Assembly (NCBI GenBank): GCA_030647115.1
Contig: JAUSJZ010000040.1
Coordinates: 1 to 56,874 of the forward strand
DNA length: 56,874 nucleotides
DNA from: a bacterium
Lineage (GTDB): Bacteria; Patescibacteriota; UBA1384; CAILIB01; JAUSJZ01
Direction: 5' to 3'
Below the pieces are notes generated by a model that was not told the DNA's origin, ran no database searches, and saw only the letters and a list, made by a program, of their open reading frames with translations. A program made the translations under genes and the position numbers. Positions 24,226 to 34,235 of this stretch are shown here, one piece after another. Each line of letters begins with the position of its first letter. The first letter of the stretch is position 1.

Positions 24226-27047
24226 CTTTTAAATCGTTGTCGTTTCTTTTTGAGACCAATAAATAACACCACAATTAAGCTTGACAGCGAGATTAACAGA
24301 CCCCAGTGGAAAGGCGCTTTATTGCCAAATTCAATTCTAAATTGAGTGGCTTGGGTATTAGCCGGCAGCAACCAGGCATTAGCAAAACCGTTCACCTCTA
24401 AATGTTCTAACGGGGTGACCCCTTTAATACGCCAGCCTTTGTTAAAAGCTTGGTTCAGCACCAGGTAATAGGGTTGAGCAGCGGCGGCCACCGTACCTTC
24501 ATACAAACCCGGTTTAAGCCGCTCAAAGTTGATGGTTGGTGGTGTACTGGTGGACTCATTGAGCGAGTTGGTGAGAGCAATATATTCGGGTACGGTGTTA
24601 AACAGTTGTTGTACCGTCAAATCGGCCAGCGCCACTTTAGATGCGACTACCTCACCATCCACCATAGTCGGGTTAGCTAACAGCAGTAACTCGCCCGGCT
24701 GTTCGGAATTAACTTCGACCAAAATGGTCAGCTCTTGCCAGGCACTGTTTTTAGGAAGACTGGCACCGGTCAATTCACCGTCATCATGCAAAAACTTGGC
24801 CTCCAGCCCAATACCGGACTCGGTTCGCGTCAGCGCTTTTACCCGATAGAGACCGGGTTTAATAAGACCTAGTTTGACACTCATACAACCAGGGGCTTCT
24901 TCACTGGAGTAGACCATTTGGACATTGGTTTTACCCCCATTTTCATCGGCCTGATAAAAACTGTCCGGAAATATCAAACGGCCGCGGGCATCTTGGCAGG
25001 GCACCCACTTGGTCTCTTCAAATTTGCCCGAATAAGCCAAATTAGGTGGATTACCAAAATTTAAGGAGAGACTATGTGACCCCACGGTCAGGTTTTGCAC
25101 GTCCTTAGTGTCGATAATTTGGTTATCAATGCGCAACAAATAGGCGGCTAATTCCGGTTGAAATTGTAACGTGCCTTTAAAGTTGGCGGGGTTCTGCCAC
25201 TGCCACACGGCGGTATCACCGTTTAACTGTAATTCTTTCAGATTTAGACTGATGCCCCGCAGTCGCTCTGAAGTAGAAGATTGCCGTTGAGCTCCGTCGG
25301 CCCGATTACTCAACAAGAGCAAATCTTCAGCGGTGAGAGCCGGGTTGAATTTGGCCACCAGTTCTTTGTCTAACGCCACCGTCTGTTTGGCGGTGTAGAG
25401 CTCATCTTTAGCTCCTTCGTTGGCAAAAACCCTAATGGCCGGGGCACCACTATCAACTTCTTTCAGCCAGGTTTTACCGGCCACCAGTTGTAAGAAATAA
25501 TCAGCCAGGCCGTAGTGACGGTATATTTCATTCTCGGTATCAAGGGGTAAACCGACCCATTTGACGCCGGCCTGATCTAACAACCAATCGGCATAAGGGT
25601 GATTGAGCAGATTTTCCGGTAAGGCATCGGCCCCTTTAAACGGGCTCCATTCACCTTCGGCCACGTCTTTCAGACTAATGGCCGGATGCGTTTGGGTATA
25701 GGGAATATACCGTTGCATTACCGGTACCCAGAGGCTCCGGCTGAAACCGGGGTCATTCGCCAGAAATGGTTGAAAAGCCAGATATTCTGCCGGCACCTGA
25801 TGTGGTACAAAGGTACCGTGTCTGGTTTGAGACCAGAACGGATAAAGCGGTAGCCACAACATCATTAAAATTAGACCAGCTCCCAATATTCGACGTTGCA
25901 ACGGTAGTCTATCAACCAAGTAGAGCGCCCCCAAACCAGCCGCTGGAGCCAACCCCAGTAACAACAGAGCAAAAAATTTAGCCGGGTCACGAAATAAGAT
26001 AAACCCCGGCACGTGGGTAAAGAGCCAGGCATAGGTACCGGCGAAGGGCTCGTTACCACCCTTGAGCAGAAAGACACCCATTACTATGAGCGTAAATAGC
26101 AATAAACTAAACCGGTTACGCCGCCACTGCCACAGAGATACTAAAGCCAATAAAAGAGTCAGGTAGAACAACGGTTGAATGGGGTTGAGTATCCCTTCTG
26201 ACCAGGGCCACCAGACGTGGTTAGCCGCTAACCCGTGCGCAACGGTGGCGTAGCTTAGGGAACCGATCCAACCAACATCGGTGTAATTGGTGGGCACCCC
26301 TGCCGCCCCGGCCGTACCCGTCAGTATGGGCCAGAGCCAGTAGGCCGAAAGGAGAGCAGCCAACACCACTACCGCCACCAGCAATACGGCTAGCTTCCCC
26401 AGACGTCGTTCTCTCTGGACAGTAATGGTGAGTTGATAAATAAGCGTCAGCAGACCGGCTAAAAGAGTGATGGCTAACATACGCAGGTCATAGATAGCCT
26501 GAACGGCGATAGTCAGACTCAACCACGCGACGGTTGAGCGTTGGCGTTGCGCTACCAGCTTACTTACCAGATAGAGAGTGAGCGGTGCCAACGCATAACT
26601 GACCGCCAGCGTCATTTGGCCCCCCTGAACGGTGTTGAGAGAGAAAGAATTAAGGGTATAAAGTAGAGCGGTAATAAATGCCCCCAAACGTCGCTTCGTA
26701 ATTAGGTAGCCCCACTGCCAGGCACCAACCCAAGCAAAGACAATAAACGGTACGAACCAGAAGAGACGCGCGGTAATGGAAGGACTAACCTGAAAATTTT
26801 GCCACAGCAGCCCGTACCACCAGTGGATGGCGTTGTGAGCAGCACTGATACTTAAGGGTGAACCGAAGTTGCGCGCCGCATCGAAGATTAACAGATGCTG
26901 ATAATATTCAACCGCGCGGGAAGGTAAGATATGCCACCAGTCACCGTAACTTAAGAAGCCGGGAATAAACCAGGGCCAAAAGACCAGACCTAAAACAACA
27001 ACCGACAACAAGGCCCACCACCAAGCTTTTATCTTTACCGGAAACAT
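24222..27047 (-). CDS. Large AftD/YfhO-like membrane protein (941 residues)
   Basis: An N-terminal helix is followed by the outside loop LSYGDWWHI, then about 11 further helices to residue 400 with GFILFRDPAKFFALLLLGLA. The Asp in the first outside loop is in the place of the catalytic Asp of GT-C enzymes. Residues about 410-910 are extracytoplasmic, with carbohydrate-binding-like beta-rich stretches, and a final helix precedes a basic tail (KKKRQRFKR). It probably transfers sugar from a lipid donor on the outer face. It lies 9 bases after the 965-residue paralogue. Confidence 0.78.
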   Translation of the reverse strand: MFPVKIKAWWWALLSVVVLGLVFWPWFIPGFLSYGDWWHILPSRAVEYYQHLLIFDAARNFGSPLSISAAHNAIHWWYGLLWQNFQVSPSITARLFWFVPFIVFAWVGAWQWGYLITKRRLGAFITALLYTLNSFSLNTVQGGQMTLAVSYALAPLTLYLVSKLVAQRQRSTVAWLSLTIAVQAIYDLRMLAITLLAGLLTLIYQLTITVQRERRLGKLAVLLVAVVVLAALLSAYWLWPILTGTAGAAGVPTNYTDVGWIGSLSYATVAHGLAANHVWWPWSEGILNPIQPLFYLTLLLALVSLWQWRRNRFSLLLFTLIVMGVFLLKGGNEPFAGTYAWLFTHVPGFILFRDPAKFFALLLLGLAPAAGLGALYLVDRLPLQRRILGAGLILMMLWLPLYPFWSQTRHGTFVPHQVPAEYLAFQPFLANDPGFSRSLWVPVMQRYIPYTQTHPAISLKDVAEGEWSPFKGADALPENLLNHPYADWLLDQAGVKWVGLPLDTENEIYRHYGLADYFLQLVAGKTWLKEVDSGAPAIRVFANEGAKDELYTAKQTVALDKELVAKFNPALTAEDLLLLSNRADGAQRQSSTSERLRGISLNLKELQLNGDTAVWQWQNPANFKGTLQFQPELAAYLLRIDNQIIDTKDVQNLTVGSHSLSLNFGNPPNLAYSGKFEETKWVPCQDARGRLIFPDSFYQADENGGKTNVQMVYSSEEAPGCMSVKLGLIKPGLYRVKALTRTESGIGLEAKFLHDDGELTGASLPKNSAWQELTILVEVNSEQPGELLLLANPTMVDGEVVASKVALADLTVQQLFNTVPEYIALTNSLNESTSTPPTINFERLKPGLYEGTVAAAAQPYYLVLNQAFNKGWRIKGVTPLEHLEVNGFANAWLLPANTQATQFRIEFGNKAPFHWGLLISLSSLIVVLFIGLKKKRQRFKR

Positions 27048-27056
27048 AATTCCATT

Positions 27057-29954
27057 CTAGCCCTTTGTTGCCTTTAAATCACGCCACCACGATCTGGCCA
27101 GATAGGCTAAGCTCCCTAAAATACTGATCAGTGACAACGCACTGAAGAAGTAGATCTGGTTGGCCGGTACATAGACTAGAGCAAAGTCACCATTTAAACC
27201 GGCCGGTACCCACCAACCATTCAAGCCGAAGTTAGAATCAAAATGATCGGCGATTATCTTACCGGTACCCAGATGTTGTAACCGCCAATTACTATCAAAA
27301 ACGGCACTATAGTTAACTACCCCACCACTATTATTCTCGGAGACGCTAAAGGTGCGCCGCGCCTCATTGTGGCGTTGGTAATTGCCGACCTTAAAACTGA
27401 CCGCATTATCATTATAGTTACTGCTTTGTAAGACCACGTTGGTTAAGTACTGATAATCATCTGACAAGTGAAAAAGCGGCAATTGTTGCACCAGCGCATT
27501 AGAGAAACCACTATCCCCTTCAACTTTCAAACTGATGCGAAAACGATCGTATTGGCGATCTGTCCGATAAACAGTGAAGACATCAGCTTGGGTAAGAGGA
27601 ACCTGATCACCGTAGCGCGGTTCGTATTCACCCGTCAGAGAGACTCCGGAACCGGTCACCTTACCCTTGAAATGGGCGATGAAGAGACCCTGCGATTCAC
27701 TGTCTGGCAAGGTACGTTGTAGACAGGCTCGAATGCCATACTTATCGGTTATACCGGTAACCCGGTCGAAGAGAGCGCGGTCACTCTCTAAGCGACCGAC
27801 GCAGCTGAACCAAGACTTACTGTTCTTACCCAAGTCGGGTACCACCGAAGCAGACTCGTCCGCCGTAGTCAGATCAATGCTTAAGACGTGCTCTCCGGTC
27901 GTAAGCTGACTGACATCATATTGGTTGTAGGTTTTAGTACCGAATTGCTTGGTGTCGCTCACCGTTAGCTGATTTTGGTCTAAACGATAAGCCAAATTAC
28001 CGTCCGGTTTCGGTAAATAAAGACGATAGTCACCGTCTTTAGGTACGGTTAACGGCCAGCTCACTACTCCTTGGGAGATCTTACTTAAATCGTGTTTGGG
28101 AGCTAATAAAATCAAACTGGCCTTATCAACGTAGTTACTGTAATTCTCTTGCACCATATTAATCATCACCACCGCATTTTGACGAACATCGGGTTTAATA
28201 AGATCGACAAACCCGTCAATATTAGTGCTCTCGGTGATTATCAACCCCGCCGAACCGTAAACCGGACCCGGGCTGTTCTGATACTCGAAGATAGTAGTCA
28301 CTGTCCCCGCCTCGTCGGTTATGGTACGCTCACTGCTAAAAAGCTTGGTATTGCGCCAGTCATTCAAATATTGCGCCTGACTCTTGTTGGTATATTGATA
28401 TATCTCATTGGCCGGGTCACCGGGGATAGCCACTAAAGAGACATTGTCGGAATCTAACAGAAAGGGTAATAATTTATTACTGGCCAGCTCCTCCACTCCC
28501 CGTCGCATCAGGGGAAAATTTTTCCAGTTGTTATATTGCAACGTGTTGGCATCAAGGGTTGATAGCTGGTTAGTAAAGAGAGTATTACGATAAAGGCGGG
28601 GTACCCATAGTATTCGGCTTTCAGTGGCATCATCGGCAATCTGTTCGCGGAGAACTTGACTGACAGCCGTAAACCGTTGCTGTTTTATGAAAGTACCGTC
28701 AATGCGTTGCTGCCATAAATCAAGGTGTCCAAAGATAAAGATCGCCGTAAAAAAAGCAATACTAACACTCACTGCCAGCTGCCAATGCCGACGACTGATG
28801 TATTTAAAGGCCCGTTGCCACCCGAGGGCAAAGAGCAGGCTATAACAGAAGGCAATGAGGGTAAAAAACTTGGCTGGGTCACGAAAGACCTTAAAACCCG
28901 GCAGATGATCAAACAAGTAAGCGTAAGTAATACCATAGGGTGCATTGATACCCTTGGCCAGAAAGATGCCGACTGTGGCTAAGACAATTAATGATAATAC
29001 CAGGCGGCGTTCTTTTTTAACGAACAGGCTGAAGAGAATAAAGATTAAGATCAGACCATACAACATGTTCGGGTCGTATCTAGTACCGGTCACTACGGTC
29101 GGCCACCAGAGATGGTGCAAAAACAGAGCGTGTTGAAGAGTCGAATAGCTCAAGGAGTAAACCCAACCGACATTGTCGTAACCGGCCAAAGTTATACCAC
29201 CGGCACTACTTTTGACCCCGAACATACCGTAAAGCCAGTAGAGATTTTGCAGTAAAAATAGGCCGATTGTTAGCAGTAAGCTCTTAATGAACTGCTTACT
29301 CGATGGCCGAGTAATCGGCCAGCGGGCCAGTAACCAGACCAACATTATAGGTACCGTCAAAATAAAAAAACGAGGGTCATACAATATCTGTAATTGGATA
29401 ATCAACGTCAGGACAATCACCCGTGATAGTTTCGGTTTGGCCATCAATCGATCTTGGGCCAGAATTATCCACGGTATCAGACCGTAGCCGACAGCCCCCA
29501 ACATTTGGCCGCCGGTAAAAATGATTAGAGCATAACTATTGAACAGATATAAGGTCGCGGCCAGAAAAGCAGCTAAACGTGATTGCCATAAATGTTTAGC
29601 CAAGCACCACATACCGGTGAGGGTAACAAGCAGACTGAAACCAAAATAGAAGATAATACTTAAGGAACTGAAATCTAACTTGGTCAACAGATAAACCAGA
29701 CCGATGACGAACCGCAGGGGGGTGCTGTGCAGTGTCAGCCCCAAATAACTGGTAATGCCGTAACTCTCTTCTAACAGTTGCGGCCAGAAGGCATATTCGT
29801 TGACCCGTTCCGGGTTGATGTAAAACCAGTCGCCGGCCGAAATTACCCCCGGGCCAAACCACCGCCCAAAACCAACCGCTACCATTAACAGCAAAACCAA
29901 CTGGTAGCGATAGGTAAACAAAAAACGACCCCACTTTTGGAGAGTTTTCATCAC
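27057..29954 (-). CDS. Large AftD/YfhO-like membrane protein (965 residues)
   Basis: Same plan as the next gene downstream: a first helix (about 13-30), the outside loop ISAGDWFYI, about 11 helices, then GFKVFRDPAKFFTLIAF near 360. A roughly 500-residue extracytoplasmic region and a C-terminal helix follow. The shared GDW loop and FRDPAKFF motif mark the two as paralogues. A GT-C glycosyltransferase role is inferred from topology and surroundings. It starts at the base after the stop of the upstream GT4 gene. Confidence 0.78.
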   Translation of the reverse strand: MMKTLQKWGRFLFTYRYQLVLLLMVAVGFGRWFGPGVISAGDWFYINPERVNEYAFWPQLLEESYGITSYLGLTLHSTPLRFVIGLVYLLTKLDFSSLSIIFYFGFSLLVTLTGMWCLAKHLWQSRLAAFLAATLYLFNSYALIIFTGGQMLGAVGYGLIPWIILAQDRLMAKPKLSRVIVLTLIIQLQILYDPRFFILTVPIMLVWLLARWPITRPSSKQFIKSLLLTIGLFLLQNLYWLYGMFGVKSSAGGITLAGYDNVGWVYSLSYSTLQHALFLHHLWWPTVVTGTRYDPNMLYGLILIFILFSLFVKKERRLVLSLIVLATVGIFLAKGINAPYGITYAYLFDHLPGFKVFRDPAKFFTLIAFCYSLLFALGWQRAFKYISRRHWQLAVSVSIAFFTAIFIFGHLDLWQQRIDGTFIKQQRFTAVSQVLREQIADDATESRILWVPRLYRNTLFTNQLSTLDANTLQYNNWKNFPLMRRGVEELASNKLLPFLLDSDNVSLVAIPGDPANEIYQYTNKSQAQYLNDWRNTKLFSSERTITDEAGTVTTIFEYQNSPGPVYGSAGLIITESTNIDGFVDLIKPDVRQNAVVMINMVQENYSNYVDKASLILLAPKHDLSKISQGVVSWPLTVPKDGDYRLYLPKPDGNLAYRLDQNQLTVSDTKQFGTKTYNQYDVSQLTTGEHVLSIDLTTADESASVVPDLGKNSKSWFSCVGRLESDRALFDRVTGITDKYGIRACLQRTLPDSESQGLFIAHFKGKVTGSGVSLTGEYEPRYGDQVPLTQADVFTVYRTDRQYDRFRISLKVEGDSGFSNALVQQLPLFHLSDDYQYLTNVVLQSSNYNDNAVSFKVGNYQRHNEARRTFSVSENNSGGVVNYSAVFDSNWRLQHLGTGKIIADHFDSNFGLNGWWVPAGLNGDFALVYVPANQIYFFSALSLISILGSLAYLARSWWRDLKATKG

Positions 29955-31088
29955 CTAAAAAAAGGTTTTCCTCATCTTGTCTACCGAGGCGTCAATCGAA
30001 TATTTTTCCCCCTGTAGTCGCAACCGTTTCTGCCAGCCCAGAAAAACTTGATGATTTTTCTGCCAGAGATTATAGACGTCAGCCAACCTGGCGGCGATTG
30101 TCTTTGAATCAAGCGGGTCAATGAACCACCCCGTCTTACCTTCGCTAATCATCAAAACCGGACCTTCGGCTTTAGAGGCCAATACCGGCGCACCGGTCGC
30201 CATGGCTTCCACAATCACCAGACCGAAAGGCTCTTGGCGCGATGGCAGAAAAAAGACGTCACACGATTGAAAATACGGTACCGGTTGGGTGGTATAGCCG
30301 ACCAAATCGATCTGTTTGGGGTATTTCTCTTTCAGCTCTTTAAGATAATGCTCCATCGAGCCGGAACCGATAAAGCGAAAACAGACGTCTTCAGCCCCAC
30401 TCTTTTTCAAGAACCGGGCGATACCTTTAGCCGCTAGGTCGGGTGCTTTCTGCACCTCAAATCGCCCGGCAAAGAGAAAAGTTAATGTCTTCGGGTCGCG
30501 TTGGTCCGGTTTCGCTACGAATTTATCGACGTCGACCCCGCTCGGTATAAAATTAATATGCGGCAGTCGCCATTTTTTTAATTTCTGATATTCGCCGGGG
30601 TTAAGCGCCATAAAACCATCAAATGACGGCATGGTCAAGTAGCGCGAGATGGTAGCCACATACCAGTTATGCCAGCGATTCTCGTAAAACAAGGGGGCGT
30701 GGATACCGACGATTACCTTGGTACCAAAGCGGCGTTTAAGGCGTCTGATAAGTAAATCTTGACCGATAAAACCGAAGATAAAGTGCACCGCATCGGCCCA
30801 TTCAAAGGCCTCGGCCAAGACCTGTTCCGCTTGCTTATCGGGCACGCGAGCCGCCCCACCCCAAGCCGAACGGGTATGCACTTCGGTATAGCTAATCGAG
30901 CCTAACCGCTGGCGTACTTCAACCTCGGGCAAGTCGTTGTTGCCGAAGTCGCCGGTGATAATTTTGACCTCATAACCGGCTTTTTTTAATCTGGTAGTGA
31001 CATCGATATGCCAACGCTCACAGCCACCACCGTGCATGAGATGGACGGGGCTGTAAAAGAGTATTTTGTTGACTTTTCGTTCACTCAT
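29955..31088 (-). CDS. GT4-family glycosyltransferase
   Basis: 377 residues. GT-B landmarks are YSPVHLMHGGGCERWH near the N-terminus, FIPSGVDVDKF, LFAGRFEVQKAPDL and the donor-binding motif RQEPFGLVIVEAMATGAPV. It overlaps the upstream GT4 gene by 8 bases and abuts the 965-residue membrane protein. It probably adds a hexose to the lipid-linked glycan in the cytoplasm before the outer-face enzymes act. Confidence 0.93.
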   Translation of the reverse strand: MSERKVNKILFYSPVHLMHGGGCERWHIDVTTRLKKAGYEVKIITGDFGNNDLPEVEVRQRLGSISYTEVHTRSAWGGAARVPDKQAEQVLAEAFEWADAVHFIFGFIGQDLLIRRLKRRFGTKVIVGIHAPLFYENRWHNWYVATISRYLTMPSFDGFMALNPGEYQKLKKWRLPHINFIPSGVDVDKFVAKPDQRDPKTLTFLFAGRFEVQKAPDLAAKGIARFLKKSGAEDVCFRFIGSGSMEHYLKELKEKYPKQIDLVGYTTQPVPYFQSCDVFFLPSRQEPFGLVIVEAMATGAPVLASKAEGPVLMISEGKTGWFIDPLDSKTIAARLADVYNLWQKNHQVFLGWQKRLRLQGEKYSIDASVDKMRKTFF

Positions 31089-32298
31089 TATTTTTTTGTC
31101 GAATTAGCGACTGCCACTTTTGCTCGTACTGCGCGACGATCACAGACCAATCATACACTTTTTTAACCCGTTCCAAAGCGGAGTCTGACATCTGCTTAAT
31201 CTGTTTGGGCTCACGCAGCAATTTATCTAGAGCGGTTGCTAAACGTTCGACATCATCGACCGGGAAGGTATAACCGACCTCTTTGGTCACAATATCGATG
31301 ATGCCGCCGGTGGCGCTAGCGACAAGGGGCAAACCGGCCGCCATGGCCTCTAACAACGTCTGTCCAAACGGCTCCGCCCGCGTCGGTGAGACAAAGATAC
31401 CGGCTTCAGCGTAGTAACGACCCACTTTTTTATTATCCACAAACCCCCAAAACCGAACCTTGGACTCCAATTGCAATTCTCTGGCCAACTTTTTCAGGTT
31501 GTCTTCTTCAGGGCCATTACCGACCACCCAGAGACGCGCCCGAGGGTGAAAGCGGACGATCCTAGACCAGGCCGACAACAAGACATCGATACCCTTTCGT
31601 TTAATGAGATAACAGACCGCCAAGACAATCTGGTTATTGTGTTTGATGCCGGCGGGCGGAGAAGCATATTTAGAGATATCGATACCGGCCGGAACCACCG
31701 ACACCTTTGTTTTCGGCAGACTCTGACGGTAGTAAACCGCGGCCTCGGCCGTCACCGCAAAGAGATGATCGACGTGTTGCAGGGTGCGTCGGTACAAATT
31801 AGCCGCCGGTTGGCTAAGCAACCCAATTACGGGTCGGCTCAACTTTAAACGCCAATCGTCTGGTGTGCCGAGAGCGGTGGCCAGGTCAGCCTCTTCATCG
31901 GGTGGTTTCATGGCCGGCCCCATGGTAAAAGGGATATTTTTAAAAGACCCCTTGGCCGCCAACAGGTTCGGGGAGAGCGGGCTAATGGGAGCAAAATGGT
32001 GCACCACCTCAATGTCTTCGTCGGCAATTATTTTGGCCGCTAGTTTGGCTACCTGTCGGTAAAACTGGACCTTGCGCCAAATTTCGACCAGCGCGTTCGT
32101 CGTTCTAGCCTGACCAAAAATCGAAATGAGATGCACGTTGGGGTGGATTTGTCGGTCGTTCAGATCGGCCACGCCACAGATAGCCCAAACTTCATGGCCC
32201 CGCTCACCCAGCGCTTTTAAGGCGTAGTACGGCCAAGACGGCTCCGAACCGCGCTTATCGGAGACAAAGTAATGGGCTGGAGCAAAAAGAATTTTCAT
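31081..32298 (-). CDS. GT4-family glycosyltransferase, first gene of operon
   Basis: 405 residues. FAPAHYFVSDKRGSEPSWPYYAL at the N-terminus, VVPAGIDISKY, VCYLIKRKGIDVLL and TRAEPFGQTLLEAMAAGLPLV are the standard GT4 signatures. It is the first gene of the seven-gene operon that runs to 20948. A TATAGAAT box lies 3-5 bases before the ATG, so the message is probably leaderless or nearly so. Confidence 0.93.
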   Translation of the reverse strand: MKILFAPAHYFVSDKRGSEPSWPYYALKALGERGHEVWAICGVADLNDRQIHPNVHLISIFGQARTTNALVEIWRKVQFYRQVAKLAAKIIADEDIEVVHHFAPISPLSPNLLAAKGSFKNIPFTMGPAMKPPDEEADLATALGTPDDWRLKLSRPVIGLLSQPAANLYRRTLQHVDHLFAVTAEAAVYYRQSLPKTKVSVVPAGIDISKYASPPAGIKHNNQIVLAVCYLIKRKGIDVLLSAWSRIVRFHPRARLWVVGNGPEEDNLKKLARELQLESKVRFWGFVDNKKVGRYYAEAGIFVSPTRAEPFGQTLLEAMAAGLPLVASATGGIIDIVTKEVGYTFPVDDVERLATALDKLLREPKQIKQMSDSALERVKKVYDWSVIVAQYEQKWQSLIRQKNNE

Positions 32299-32369
32299 AC
32301 TATTCTATAATTCCATACCTTGTCTTTTTTACCTAGAGACGGAGTTTTGCAACGGATTCTTAATAAGGT

Positions 32370-33278
32370 ATGGTGGATATTGTGATTCACCATCATAAAG
32401 CCGGGCACAAAGCGTCAACTCACTATCAGACCGAGTCGGTCAAAGAGGGTCTCTCTTATTATCGTCTGGTCGGTGAGACCTATCATCATAATCGGCTCAA
32501 ACAGAAGCTGCACCGTTTAGTGGTGCAAAAAATCAATCAACTGAAAAAAAACGGTCAGACGACAGTCAAGCTACTCGATATCGGCTGCGACACCGGCGCC
32601 GATCTGTTTATGCTCCCGAAAGTTGCGGGCGTAACCGTAGCCCGATTCGGCACCGACATCTCAAAGGGGGCTATCGAACAGGCCACCGGTTTGGCCACCA
32701 AACGGGGCGAGAAAAACATTACGTTTCAAACGGTCAACGCCAACGAGCCCCAGCCGTTCGCCGACCACTCCTTTGATATCGTCACCTCTTCGGAGTTAAT
32801 TGAGCACATCGAAGACCCGGTCAAACTGCTTAATGAGATGGCCCGCCTGTTGCGCCCCCAAGGTATCGCCATCGTCACCACCCCGAATGAGCGATCGGTG
32901 CAAAAATTTATCTTAGAGAAGACTCTGCCCGCGAAAATCAGCCGTAGTTTAGAGTCGAGCCGTTCGGAAGGTTTCTACCGCCACGGGCCGACCACCCAGC
33001 TAAAACACGATGACTGGGATGAAGAGGCCCACATTAGCATTTACGGTGCCACCCAGTGGAAGAAGATCATTAAGAAATCACGTCTTAAATTAGATAAAAT
33101 GCAGGGGTCTAGCTTTTACGGCGGCCTGCCCGCTTTTGAGCGCTACCCGCTCTTAATGGGCCTGATGATTATCTTTGACGGTTTTATCAACCTCTTTGGG
33201 GCACTGCAACCGCACCTGCAGACCTGCGTCATTATGCAGCTAAGTCTGCGCAATGACTCGCAGACCGTCGCCCATTAG
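32370..33278 (+). CDS. SAM-dependent methyltransferase
   Basis: 302 residues. Class I Rossmann motifs: LLDIGCDTGAD (motif I), FGTDISKGAIEQA, FDIVTSSELIEHIEDP (acidic post-motif) and LLRPQGIAIVTTPNE. The C-terminus has a weakly hydrophobic helix. The place among sugar genes suggests methylation of a glycan or lipid-linked intermediate. Its 3' end overlaps the convergent methyltransferase gene by 39 bases. Confidence 0.88.
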   Translation: MVDIVIHHHKAGHKASTHYQTESVKEGLSYYRLVGETYHHNRLKQKLHRLVVQKINQLKKNGQTTVKLLDIGCDTGADLFMLPKVAGVTVARFGTDISKGAIEQATGLATKRGEKNITFQTVNANEPQPFADHSFDIVTSSELIEHIEDPVKLLNEMARLLRPQGIAIVTTPNERSVQKFILEKTLPAKISRSLESSRSEGFYRHGPTTQLKHDDWDEEAHISIYGATQWKKIIKKSRLKLDKMQGSSFYGGLPAFERYPLLMGLMIIFDGFINLFGALQPHLQTCVIMQLSLRNDSQTVAH

Positions 33279-34235
33279 CCACCGATCGGCCACTATTTTA
33301 TTGATCGGTTTATTCAAACCGGCTTCGAGTATATCTAACACGGTGATTTTAGGTTCATGATAACCGGTTTCTCCGACGGTCTGGTTGACCGGTTGGTTCT
33401 GATGCGCTACCGGCTGCACCCAATATGACTTTTGGGCCCGCTCCCAGGCACCGGTCAGACGCAGTAGTTTGACCGCAATTGTTAACAAACCGAACATCTT
33501 GCTACGTATCAGACCCTCCCGCGATAAGATATTAAAATGCGAAGTGGTCGTCTGTTTGATCTTAAAACCATTCCCAACGAGAGCCCGACGCAAGGTTTTC
33601 GGTCGAAAAAGGTGGATATGGAACGGCATATCAAAACCGACCCAACGATCGGTCGTCAGTTTACGGTAGATACTGTCATAGTTGGGGGTATCGATTATCA
33701 ACAGCCCGCCCGGTTTTAACCAGTGCTGGAAACGTTTTAGCGTTGCCTGAAAATCGGGGACGTGCTCAATGAGGTCAAAAGCCGTAATGACGTCGAATGA
33801 ATGAGCCGGTAGCTCGACCGCGTCGACCGAACCAACTTTTACATCAATGTCAAAATTGTCTTTAGCATAAGCGGCCGCGTCGGCCGAATATTCGATACCG
33901 GTAACCTGATGACCGGCCTGCTTCGCAAAGTGAAGAAAGTAACCTTTAGAGCAACCGACATCAAGTAATTTCGATTGGGCCGGTATGACCCGCTGGAGCT
34001 CCTGATAAAATTGCCGCGCCTGCTTGGCAAAATGCTCACTGTAAAAGGCATCGTAGTGATAGTCTTTGGTGTAAAAAGCGGCTAATTCGGTCTCGGTTGG
34101 CCGCGGGTTCATATAAACATGACCGCAGTCTTGACATTCGTTGATAAAAAACCAAGGCGAGTCGGTCCCTTTGGTCAATTCAAACCGCACCACCGAGGCC
34201 GCCGCCCCACAGAGCGCACAATTAACTGGTTGCAT
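33240..34235 (-). CDS. SAM-dependent methyltransferase with zinc ribbon
   Basis: 331 residues. An N-terminal CxxC pair (CALCG, CQDCGH) is followed by VYMNPRPTETEL, typical of zinc-binding methyltransferases in sugar gene clusters. Class I motifs follow: LLDVGCSKGYFL, GIEYSADAA, VITAFDLIEHVPD and LKPGGLLIIDTPN. It is the last gene of a four-gene minus operon and overlaps the convergent methyltransferase gene tail to tail. Probably modifies a sugar of the surface glycan. Confidence 0.9.
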   Translation of the reverse strand: MQPVNCALCGAAASVVRFELTKGTDSPWFFINECQDCGHVYMNPRPTETELAAFYTKDYHYDAFYSEHFAKQARQFYQELQRVIPAQSKLLDVGCSKGYFLHFAKQAGHQVTGIEYSADAAAYAKDNFDIDVKVGSVDAVELPAHSFDVITAFDLIEHVPDFQATLKRFQHWLKPGGLLIIDTPNYDSIYRKLTTDRWVGFDMPFHIHLFRPKTLRRALVGNGFKIKQTTTSHFNILSREGLIRSKMFGLLTIAVKLLRLTGAWERAQKSYWVQPVAHQNQPVNQTVGETGYHEPKITVLDILEAGLNKPINKIVADRWLMGDGLRVIAQT

